64,000 bases of DNA from Desulfobacterales bacterium (GTDB lineage Bacteria > Desulfobacterota > Desulfobacteria > Desulfobacterales > SpSt-501), in the NCBI GenBank assembly GCA_030834695.1, contig JAUQXK010000144.1, positions 1 to 64,000 on the forward strand, given 5' to 3'. The notes beneath the pieces are model-generated. The model had not been told where the DNA came from. It saw nothing but the letters and a program-made list of their open reading frames with translations, and did no database searches. Below, in pieces: positions 34,036 through 44,100 of the stretch; positions within the stretch are counted from its first letter, which is position 1, and the number at the start of each line of letters is the position of its first letter. The translations under genes were made by a program, and so were the position numbers.

Positions 34036-34874
34036 CGAACATGAATGTCTTGCTATTCGGAGCAGGGGATGCGGGCGAAAGGGTCTTCCAGATCGTCGAC
34101 AGAAAATACAGCGTCGTATCTTTTGTGGACAATGACTCTCAGAAACATGGAACAACCGTTTGCGGCAAACCGGTTATCCCGCCCACAAAGATTCGCGAGT
34201 ACGAGTACGATTTAATCATTGTATCCAATGTGCATGGTGACGCCGTCAGAAACCAACTCGTACATGAGTTCAATGTTCCTGAATCAAAGATCAAGGATTT
34301 TTTCAACCAGGACTTGAACGATGCGCGTGCGGCTTCACTGAAAATGGTGGTCCATGAAATCTATGATGCAGGCGTAAAAGGGAACGTAGCTGAGCTAGGA
34401 GTTTACAGGGGAGACTTCGCGGTTCGAATCAATGAGTTGTTCCCGGAACGGATGTTGTATCTTTTCGACACGTTCGAAGGATTCAACGCGGCCGACGTCG
34501 AGATTGACAAGCGCAACGGGCTATCTTCGTCGCAAAAGGGAGATTTTTATTACAACGATATCGACTCTATACTCATGCGAATGCCTTTTGCAGATAAGTG
34601 CATAGTGCGGAAAGGCTTCTTCCCTGAATCGGCAGCCGATGTGAATGATTGTTTCGCTTTCGTCAGCCTCGACGTCGATCTTTACCAGCCTACCGTCGAA
34701 GGCCTTAAGTATTTCTTTACGAGGATGGTGAAAGGCGGCTACATTTTTGTGCATGATTATAACAATTCGAGATTTCAAGGAGTTAAGAAAGCTGTGCGAG
34801 AGTTTTGCCGTGAAGAAAACGTTTCATATTTCCCGCTTCACGACATATCGGGAAGCGTTGTAATCGCGAAGTGA
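34032..34874 (+). CDS. Rossmann-fold/TylF-type methyltransferase fusion
   Basis: 280 residues; GTG start overlaps the preceding stop (GTGA), with an ATG three codons on. Residues about 4-100 form a small nucleotide-binding domain (VLLFGAGDAGERVFQIVD, then FVDNDSQKHGTTVCGKPVI), like the N-terminus of PglD or of sugar-sensing domains. Residues about 105-280 are a TylF/MycF macrocin-O-methyltransferase-like domain with VAELGVYRGDFAVRI, LYLFDTFEGFN, SLDVDLYQPTVEGLKYF and KGGYIFVHDYN. The likely reaction is S-adenosylmethionine-dependent O-methylation of a sugar hydroxyl in the glycan. Confidence 0.85.
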   Translation: MTNMNVLLFGAGDAGERVFQIVDRKYSVVSFVDNDSQKHGTTVCGKPVIPPTKIREYEYDLIIVSNVHGDAVRNQLVHEFNVPESKIKDFFNQDLNDARAASLKMVVHEIYDAGVKGNVAELGVYRGDFAVRINELFPERMLYLFDTFEGFNAADVEIDKRNGLSSSQKGDFYYNDIDSILMRMPFADKCIVRKGFFPESAADVNDCFAFVSLDVDLYQPTVEGLKYFFTRMVKGGYIFVHDYNNSRFQGVKKAVREFCREENVSYFPLHDISGSVVIAK

Positions 34875-34909
34875 AGCTCTCAAAATGAACCCATTGCACG
34901 GAGCCTCAT

Positions 34910-36139
34910 GTGAAGCATGAAGAGTATTTTTGGGTCATCGGCGGAGGAATGCTGCAGATTCCATTGATCGCCGAAGTTCGCAAAGCGGGATACCAAGTCA
35001 TCGTTTCCGACCGAGACGAGACCTGCGTTTGTCGAGAGTTGGCCGATGTTTTTCTCCAAAATGACATTTTCGATATAACCGGTCATGTGGCGCGCGCCAA
35101 CGCATTTAGGGCGCAAGGGGGCAAGATCTCCGGTGTGCTTGCTGCGGGCATTGATGCCCCGGAGACCATGGCGGCGGTGGCGGAAGCGCTTGGCCTCCCG
35201 TCGGTCGAACGGTTCATCGCCCATTTAGTCAACAACAAGGATCAATTTCGAAGCGTGCTCCGTCGCCTGGGCTATCCGTCGCCGAAATTCGAAGTGATCG
35301 CAAAAGAGCAATTGTCGAATTTGGAGCCGGTCGTCGCGCGCGTCGGACTCCCGCTGATCGTCAAGAACACGGACAGCAGCGGAAGCCGGGGGACCCGAAT
35401 ATTCCATGCGAAAGATCTTCCCGGCATCCATTCAGCCGCGCTTGCGGCCATGGCCGTTTCACGCTCCAAACGAGCTCTTATCGAAGAGTATTGGGACGGT
35501 CCGGAGCAGACCGTCGAAACGCTCTTCGACTGCGAGGGCCGGTTCCATCCCTGCTTTATTACGGACCGGGTGTTCGACAAACGTCAGGGGTACGCTATCG
35601 AAACCGGATTAAGGCATCCTTCCGCCTTGGCGGAACCGGTGCAGAAGGAAATGTTTGCGCTGGCGGAGAAGGTCGCTCGTGATTTAGGGGTCACAATCGG
35701 TGCCGCCAAGTACGACATGATCCTCACGAGTGCCGGTCCCAGAATCATCGAAATGACCGTGCGCCTTTCGGGAGGTTTTGACTGCCAATACTTGGTGCCG
35801 GCCGCAACCGGCAAGAACGTGCTCCGGGCTGCCATCCAAACGGCGCTCGGCCGGCCTTTCGATGCTTCGCTCCTGACCGATGTCAAGCACCGGGTCGGTC
35901 TCAGCGAATCGCTCTGGCCGGCTCCAGGGAGAATCGAATCCATCTCCGGAATCGAAAAGGCAAAAACCGTCCCTGGATTTGAAGCGGTATTTTTCCGCTA
36001 CCGGGTAGGCGATGTCGTAGATCCTTACACGGATTGCACGAAACGTGTTTGCTTCATCATCACGACCGGTCGGGATGAACTCGAAGCGCGTCAAGCGATG
36101 GACACCATAAAAGGTCTTATTCGGATTCAGACAGTATGA
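34910..36139 (+). CDS. ATP-grasp ligase-like protein 4
   Basis: 409 residues with GTG start (GGAG upstream). Clear ATP-grasp protein of the carbamoyl-phosphate synthase/PurK style: N-terminal WVIGGGMLQIPLIAEVRKAGYQVIVSDRDE, ATP-grasp domain with PLIVKNTDSSGSRGTR (P-loop-like, about 145-160), LIEEYWDGPEQTVETL, IEMTVRLSGGFDCQYL and a C-terminal beta-rich domain. It is the most complete of the four ATP-grasp proteins in the block. The substrate is not shown by sequence. Its stop overlaps the next gene's ATG by four bases. Confidence 0.9.
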   Translation: MKHEEYFWVIGGGMLQIPLIAEVRKAGYQVIVSDRDETCVCRELADVFLQNDIFDITGHVARANAFRAQGGKISGVLAAGIDAPETMAAVAEALGLPSVERFIAHLVNNKDQFRSVLRRLGYPSPKFEVIAKEQLSNLEPVVARVGLPLIVKNTDSSGSRGTRIFHAKDLPGIHSAALAAMAVSRSKRALIEEYWDGPEQTVETLFDCEGRFHPCFITDRVFDKRQGYAIETGLRHPSALAEPVQKEMFALAEKVARDLGVTIGAAKYDMILTSAGPRIIEMTVRLSGGFDCQYLVPAATGKNVLRAAIQTALGRPFDASLLTDVKHRVGLSESLWPAPGRIESISGIEKAKTVPGFEAVFFRYRVGDVVDPYTDCTKRVCFIITTGRDELEARQAMDTIKGLIRIQTV

Positions 36140-37251
36140 AAAAAAATGCCAAAAAAAAATTGGTGGTATATGGGGCCGGCGCTATTGGGAGAGGCTATCT
36201 GCCCTGGGTGTTTGATCCGGAGGTATACGACTACTTCTATGTGGAGAACAATCTTCGGCTCGCGGCCCGATTAAGGGAACGCAAGCAGTTCACCACTCAT
36301 AAAACGGTCAACGGCCGGTATCTTTCCAAAATTGTCGGCATCGCAGAGTGTTTTGAATCCGGTCAAGAAGCGGAAGTGCTCGGGAAAGCCGATCTGGTCG
36401 TCACCGCCGTCGGTCCTCGGAACATGCTCCCACTCGCGGAACGATTGAGGCCGGTCCGTGCACCGATCATCTGTTGCGAGAATGACGCTTCCATTCCATC
36501 TCTCATGAACGCGGCCACTGGAAATGACAACTTCGTGTTCGCGATCCCGGACGTAATCACTTCGAACTCTGCTCCGCCCGAGTTGCTCGCCCAAGACGAT
36601 CTGAGCGTCGTCACCGAGGACGGTGTGTGCTTCATCGACAAAAAAGTCGAGGGGGTCGCGGCCAGCGGACGGTTTGTCGATACCCTCGAATTGAATACCC
36701 AGTGGCTGGCTAAGCTCTACATCCACAACACCCCCCATTGTATTGCGGCTTATCTCGGCGCATTGATCGGGGTGCGCTATCTTCACGAAGCCTTGAAAAA
36801 TAAGAATGCCGCCGAAATCGTCAGCGGGGCAATGGCGGAAATGGAACAGATGCTGATGAAGCGGTATCGTCTCGAGGAAGGTTTCGTAAGGTGGTACGGC
36901 CATAAGGAGATCCAACGGTTCCGGAATGATCTGTTGTTCGATCCGATCCACCGAGTAGCACGAGAGCCGTTTCGCAAACTGGCCCAGAATGATCGTCTGA
37001 TCGGAGCCGCTCAACAATGCTTGGGGGCCGGCATCATTCCCTCAAACCTCTTGCTGGGGATCATGGCGGCCTTCTGCTATCAAGACGGCAATGATCCCGA
37101 TCACAACATTAAGTATTTGATCAACGCCTTGAGGCCTTACGATTTCTTACGGATCATCATCCGACTGAATCCTCACGAAGCCCTGTTTGCCCTGCTACAT
37201 GCAGAATGGAATAATAACCTGCAAATTTTGAAGGAACTAAAGGATGAATAG
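36136..37251 (+). CDS. Mannitol-1-phosphate 5-dehydrogenase-like oxidoreductase
   Basis: 371 residues. N-terminal NAD-binding loop VVYGAGAIGRGYL (about 9-21), then the C-terminal helical domain of the mannitol dehydrogenase family, with KLYIHNTPHCIAAYLGALIG resembling the catalytic KLFTLNTGHAITAYLG segment of MtlD; the Lys and the His are kept. MtlD interconverts fructose-6-phosphate and mannitol-1-phosphate. In this setting it may reduce a sugar phosphate to a polyol phosphate for use in the glycan. The next gene is a phosphatase and overlaps by eight bases, so the two may act in sequence. Confidence 0.75.
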   Translation: MKKNAKKKLVVYGAGAIGRGYLPWVFDPEVYDYFYVENNLRLAARLRERKQFTTHKTVNGRYLSKIVGIAECFESGQEAEVLGKADLVVTAVGPRNMLPLAERLRPVRAPIICCENDASIPSLMNAATGNDNFVFAIPDVITSNSAPPELLAQDDLSVVTEDGVCFIDKKVEGVAASGRFVDTLELNTQWLAKLYIHNTPHCIAAYLGALIGVRYLHEALKNKNAAEIVSGAMAEMEQMLMKRYRLEEGFVRWYGHKEIQRFRNDLLFDPIHRVAREPFRKLAQNDRLIGAAQQCLGAGIIPSNLLLGIMAAFCYQDGNDPDHNIKYLINALRPYDFLRIIIRLNPHEALFALLHAEWNNNLQILKELKDE

Positions 37252-38032
37252 GGAAAGTCGTCTAGAAACGGCCATTCGTGCGGCGGTTGCGGCGGGGGAC
37301 ATTTTGATCCGGCACTACCATGAAAAGGTGGATGCGACCTGCAAGGAGTCTCTGCGGGATATCGTCACCGAAATCGACCGCATGGCGGAGTCTTGCGTCA
37401 TCGACATCATCCGCGGGGCGCGGAGTGATGAGTCGATCATCACCGAGGAGCGAGGGAGTGTTTCTGGATCAGGTGAAAATGGGTTCTGGTTGGTCGATGC
37501 GCTCGACGGGACCGTAAACTTCGTCAATCACATACCGTTTTTCTGCGTTTCGATCGCCTACATCGAGGATCGGCAACCGGTCCTGGGGGCGGTCTACAAT
37601 CCGATGGCCAACGATCTTTATTACGGTGCGGAAGGGATCGGCGTTTTCAGAAACCAGAGCCCGATTAAGGTCAGGAACCGTTCCGGCTCCGAAAGCCTTT
37701 TTGCGGTCGCCTTCTCGGGGAAAAATTATGACCCGGAGAGGAGAAAAGATGAGTTCGGAATTATGGCCGACATCAACGATTCCTCCCGAGGCTGCTTACG
37801 TACCGGATCGGCGGCTATGAATCTGGCCTTCCTTGCCGAAGGCCGTCTGGGCGGATGCTGGGGGAAAGCGAACAAGTTTTGGGATATTGCCGCCGGCCTT
37901 CTTCTGGTGAGGCTTGCGGGAGCTTCTCTAAGGTATTCATGTGTGGATACGGAGAAAATGCTGGTCAGTTATGCCGCATCCAATCCCTTTGCGTGGGATT
38001 TTTTAAACGACCGGGTCGGAGCGATTCTGTAG
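37244..38032 (+). CDS. Inositol-monophosphatase family phosphatase
   Basis: 262 residues. Motifs are EERGSVSGSG, VDALDGTVNF (the DxxDG metal site, about residues 85-94), SIAYIEDRQPVLGAVYNP and a late WDIAAGLLLVRLAGA segment. It hydrolyses a phosphate monoester with magnesium; substrates of this family include inositol-, histidinol-, fructose- and mannitol-phosphates. An upstream AAAGG and the eight-base overlap with the preceding dehydrogenase point to joint expression. A polyol-phosphate substrate is inferred from that pairing. Confidence 0.9.
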   Translation: MNRESRLETAIRAAVAAGDILIRHYHEKVDATCKESLRDIVTEIDRMAESCVIDIIRGARSDESIITEERGSVSGSGENGFWLVDALDGTVNFVNHIPFFCVSIAYIEDRQPVLGAVYNPMANDLYYGAEGIGVFRNQSPIKVRNRSGSESLFAVAFSGKNYDPERRKDEFGIMADINDSSRGCLRTGSAAMNLAFLAEGRLGGCWGKANKFWDIAAGLLLVRLAGASLRYSCVDTEKMLVSYAASNPFAWDFLNDRVGAIL

Positions 38033-38107
38033 AATACTTTATCCATCGCGACGTTGTGTTGAGAACGCCTTTCGGTTGATCAACAAGAAGGGAAAGAGAT
38101 CTGAGAA

Positions 38108-41100
38108 ATGGACATCCTATTTTGGCTGGAACCAATGGCCGAGTTGCATTCACCGTTCTTGATGAAAACCTGGTATACATGGTTTTCGTGTATCGATCAG
38201 CAATTGGCCCTGAAGCTGACGAACTATCGGTCCGCCATCATCGCGTTTGAAAGCATGAGATTTTATGAAGGTCACGGAAACTTTAAAAATTCCGTGATGT
38301 TGAGCCACTCGGATCTAAGATCGAATTGGTCCGAAAAGGGAAGTCTTTCTTTGAAATATGAAAAGGATCTGGCGCATAGCAATGAGATCGAACTTGTTGA
38401 TTTAATCCGTAGACGAACGGAAGGACTGTCTCCGGATGTTGTTATATTGCTGAGCGAGGCTCCGTGGTTGAGACGCGCGTTTCCCGGCGCACTATTCATA
38501 AACATCGAAGTCTCCTGGATTCATCGAGCTCCTTTTCCGACCCTCTACTCGCTGGACCCGGTCGGCAAAGGGAAAGGCAGGGTGCTGGCGCAATACGCCG
38601 ATGAACTTCTATCGAACTTTGAGGTGAACGACAACGAGAGAAACATAGTAAACCAGATATGTGGCCCCGCAATAGGGAAATTAAAAGCGGGCCAGAGAGC
38701 AAGAGATGCGATTGGCGCCATAAGACACCGCTTCGAACGGGTCGTCCTGCTGCCGATATCCGGAAGGTATGTCACGGACGGAGAGACGCCGGTATTTGCG
38801 GCACTTGAATGGTACATGGAGCGCAGAGCGGATGACCGCACATTCTATGTGATCACCCAACACCCCTTGGATAAAGCACTGAGCGATTCCGAGGCCGCAT
38901 ATTTGAAAGTAAAATTTAGTAATCTTGCACTGGACCTGCAAGAAATCGGTTCCCAATCCATCGTTCCGCACGTCGATGCGGTCATCGGGGATTTCAGCAG
39001 TGTTGCCAACCAAGTTCTATTTTACAACACAGAGATGATTTCGATCCTGCATGAACTCCCCTACGTGGATGGGAGCTTCGGTATACGAAACCCGTTGTGC
39101 CGGCTGATCGCTGACGCCAGCACGGAAAACAAGGAAAAGATATTATGCTGGCTGTTAACCAAATATGACACCAAAAAGGAAAACATCTTTAACAACGGGA
39201 AATGGTTCGCAACGTATCTGGAAGCCATGAAGCATTACAAGGAGACCGATTCGATTCCAAAATTCTACCAGGCGGTCGAGCCGCCCGGCTCCAAAGCGAT
39301 CAGTCGATCCATTCGGCACTCCAAACCCTGCCCGGGCAACCAAGCCCGGATAATGAATAAGGGCGCAGCAGATATCAAGGCTATTGCTTTTTATTTGCCG
39401 CAATACCATCCGATCCCGGAAAACGATACCTGGTGGGGCAAGGGCTTTACGGAGTGGACTAACGTAAGTAAAGCCAAACCATTATTCGAAGGCCACTACC
39501 AGCCGCATCATCCCGCCGAACTCGGGTTTTACGATCTGCGGTTGGCCGAAATTCGGAAAACCCAAGCCGATCTGGCCAAGGCTTATGGGGTTTACGGCTT
39601 TTGCTATTATCACTACTGGTTTGGCGGCAAGCTATTGCTGGAGCGGCCACTTCAAGAAATTTTAAAATCGCAAAAACCCGATTTTCCGTTTTGCCTCTGC
39701 TGGGCGAACGAAAACTGGACACGCACATGGGACGGAGGGGATCAGCATATCCTGATTGCCCAGAATTACAGCGAAGACGATGACCTCCAGCATATTCGGT
39801 ACCTTTCAAGGATTTTCCGGGACCGGCGCTACATCCGTATTCATGACAAGCCCCTTTTCCTTGTTTACAGAGCCAATCTCTTGCCCAACCCGATGCGAAC
39901 AGCCGTCCTATGGCGAGAGGAAGCGAAACGGCTAGGAGTCGGCGAGATCTACCTTTGCCGGGTTGAAAGCTTTGCGGACGAACACACCGATCCTGCTGCG
40001 ATCGGCTTTGATGCAGCGGTCGAATTTCAACCGGACTGGACGCTTTTATCCGAGGATCTGCGCGATAGACGGGTTCCGAACCTGAGAGCGTATCACTATG
40101 AAAAGGTAGTTGACCGAATGCTCGCCAAGCCGCTTCCGGCCTACAAGCGGTTTCAATGCGTTACGCCTTCATGGGACAACACGCCAAGACGTAACGGCAA
40201 TTCTTTGTTCTTTACGGAAGCTTCACCGGCCCACTACGAAAGGTGGCTCACCAGCGCCTGCAGCAAGTTGAGTGCTACGAAGGCAGAAGAACACCTTGTC
40301 TTCATCAACGCTTGGAATGAATGGGGAGAAGGCAATCACCTAGAACCCGACGAAAAATTCGGCTATGGTTATCTCGAGTCCACTCGAAGAGCTCTCGAAA
40401 CTTCAAAGAGTAACCTGCGGAAAGACGCCGAGGCCTTTCACGAGAGGATCCGGTCCGGTATAACGCCGAACGAAAGCCCGCAGGATGCCTTGGTCCGTCT
40501 GCTGGAGCTGGTTGAATTTCATCCGGATTATGCCCCTGCCTATTTGGATTTGGGCGCGCTCTTCAAACAAGCCGGCAACACGCAGAATGCCTTGGCGGCT
40601 TACGAGAAGGCCTGCTCCCTTGAACCTTTGAATTCCAGTTTTCTGAGATGCCTGGCAGACTTCAATTTCGTTGAACTGAAGCGGGTAGAAGATGCGGGAG
40701 CTCTCTACGAAAAGATCCTATCCCTGAATCCAGAAGACGAAGATGCCCTTCTCATGCTGGGGAATCTTTCAACGATTCAGCACCGATTTGAAAAGGCGCT
40801 CCAGGCTTTTCTCAAGGTTCTTGTGCTAAACCCCGTGCATGAGTTTGCCGGCAGGATGTTTGATGAACTGGTAGTTAAAGTTAAGAACCGATCGATGGTG
40901 TCGGCCCCGGCCCAACTGCTGGAGGAGGCTCGGGTGCTCGCTCAAAGGGGAAGAAGCGATCAGGCCATCTGCACGATAGAGAAGCTCCTCAGCGCCTTTC
41001 CGGATCACGCGGAGGCTCACAACGACCTCGGTTGTCTCTTTTATCAAGCGGCGGATATGGAGAAGGCCTTGGCTCACTACGAAAGGGCGGTGGCGCTCGA

Positions 41101-44100
41101 TCGCGCGAATACCACCTATCGGAAGAACCTGGCGGACTACTATTTTATCGAAGGGGGCGAACTGGATAAGGCCGTCAAGCTCTATCTCGAGGTCATCAGC
41201 GCAAACCCCAAAGATACAGAAGCATTGTTCGCTTTAGGCGTCATCAGCGAAACACTTGGCAAGTGCGGCGATGCCGTTGCCTTCTACCGAATGGTGCTAT
41301 CCGCGGAGCCCGACCATGCTGCCGCGCGCGAACGTCTGGAATTGGCGTCCCGAGGCAACGAATCAATCCATACTGCGCCGGATATAAGCCTCACACCGTC
41401 AACCCCCACAAGCGTCAGCATCATCATCGCGGTGTTCAACAAGCTTGAGTACACAAGAAAATGTATTGAAGCAATTATCCGCCACGCCCGCTCCGTTCCT
41501 TGTGAAATAATCGTCATCGATAACGCTTCCAGTGATGGGACCCCTGAATACCTGAGTTCGCTTTCCGAGACGATCAAGCTAATCCGCAACCCAACCAACG
41601 TCGGTTTCACGCTGGCTTGCAATCAAGGCGCCCGGGTCGCAACCGGCGAATACATTCTTTTCTTGAACAATGATACGGAGCCGGCAGCCGGATGGCTGGA
41701 CCATCTGCTTGACCTGGCAGAGGCCGATTCCAAGATCGGCATCGTCGGCTCCAAACTCGTATTCCCCGACGGCAAACTCCAAGAAGCCGGAGGGACTATT
41801 TTCAGTGACGGGACCGGATGGAATTACGGCCGCCACGGCGACCCCGACGATCCTTCGTTCAATTATGTGCGGGAAGTCGATTACGTGTCCGGTGCATCGC
41901 TTCTGGTTCGGCATCGGTTGCTCAAGCAGCTGAACTACTTCGATGAGCGCTATTCCCCGGGCTACTATGAGGATACCGATCTTTGCTTCGGAGCCAGGTT
42001 TCTCGGGTACAAAGTCATGTTCTGTCCCTTTTCCGTTGTTGTGCATCATGAGGGGGTATCGAGCGGCACCGATCTGAAGCAGGGGATGAAAAAGTACCAG
42101 GCCATCAACCGGGAAAAATTCAAAGCCAAGTGGGAAAAGGAACTGCGCAATCAATACCTTGCCGACTCCAAAAATGTGATCCAGGCCAGCGAGCGAAACA
42201 CTTCCGGAAACATCCTGATCATCGATCCCTTTCTGCCCATGTTCGATCGTGCGTCAGGATCTCTACGGCTCTTCACCATCATATCGCTTTTGCGAAAGCA
42301 GGGCTACCATATCACGTTCATCGCCCGGAACGGTCAAGAGCAGGAAGGCTACTCCGAAGCCCTTCGCAAAATGGGAGTTGAAGTTTATGCGACCGACAGC
42401 GATATGCTCAGACAGATGGGGTATGCTGTCTACGCCCGTCCATTCGATCTCAAACGAATCTTGGAGGCTCGGCCGTACCAATTAGCCATTCTCTCATTCT
42501 ACGTCATCGCCGAGCAATATCTGTCTATCATCCGCAGCGCCTCCCCCGAGACGAGAATTCTGATCGATACCGTGGATATTCACTTCGTCAGAGAAATGCG
42601 CCAAGCCGAGCTCAGCGGAGATCCGGCAGCCTTGAAGCGCACTTCCGCGACAAAGAAACGGGAACTGTCCATTTATTCGCAGGCGGATGGCGTGATAACC
42701 GTGACGGAACAGGATTGGGACCATATCCGGGCATTTCTGTCTGGCAAGCACCATTTCGTCATTCCAAACATCCATCCAGCAGACGTTTCGCCGATTGATC
42801 CAAGCGGGCGAAAGGGACTCCTGTTCGTCGGCAATTTCAATCATCAGCCCAACATCGATGCCATGCTGTATTTCGTCGCCGAGATTTTTCCGAACGTACA
42901 GCGCATCCTGCCCGAGATGACCCTCACCATCGTCGGAAACAATCCGCCTGAAACGGTTCTTGCTTTAAAGAGCAGCAACGTATTTGTAACGGGGTATGTG
43001 CCTTCGACCGAGCCCTATCTGAAAACATCCCGTGTATCGATTGCACCGCTTCGCTATGGGGCCGGCATGAAAGGAAAGATCGGTGAGGCAATGGCACACG
43101 GGCTGCCCGTGGTAACCTCATCCATCGGAGCTGAGGGCATGGGTTTGGTCTCCGGTCAAAACGCTCTTATTGCGGACTCGGCCCAAAAATTCGCGGACCA
43201 TATTGTCTCGCTGTGCACGAACGACGAGACATGGCGGTCTATCGCGTCCGCTGGGCGAGCGCTTGTTTTGGACAACTATTCACCAGAGAAAGTCGGCCAG
43301 ATAATTGCGGAGATGATAAAACAGGTTGCACTAATTCCACCGGAAAAGGGTATTTCTGATAAACACGCCATTCAGCCCAGCCAAAACAAGACCGTAACAA
43401 AAGACTTTACCTCGATTGTCATTCTTACCTTTAACCAGCTCAAATACACAAAGGAATGCGTTCAAAGCATTCAACAGAATACACCCGAGCCGCATGAGAT
43501 TATCTTTATCGACAACGGTTCAAGCGATGGTACCGTTAAGTGGCTGAGACGGCTTGTCGGCCGGAACACGAATTATAAACTGATCGAAAACGACAGCAAT
43601 CTCGGTTTTTCGAAAGGCTGTAACCAGGGAATCGATTCATCCGCAGGTGATCGCGTCGTTCTTATCAACAACGATGTCGTGGTAACCAAAGACTGGCTTT
43701 CCGGTCTGCTCGAATGCCTTCATAGTGCCGACGATATAGGTATCGTAGGTCCCATGACCAACGCGATCAGCGGCCCTCAGAAGGTCCCCTTTGTGGCTTA
43801 CTCCTCCGTCGACGGCCTGGCGGAATATTCCCAAGAATTCCGGGTAAGGAATCGACACCGAAAAATACCCACCCGGCGCGTCGTCGGTTTCTGCATGCTT
43901 TTCAAGCGGCAGCTCATAGAGGAAATCGGTATCCTGGACGAGAGCTTCGGATCGGGCAATTTCGAGGACGACGATTTTTGTCTGCGTGCCTTGCTGGCAG
44001 GCTACCGGAACATGATTGCCGGAGACGTGTTCATCCACCATTACGGCAGCAGAACATTTATCGGCAACCGAATGGACTATGGCTGCTCCTTGACCGGCAA

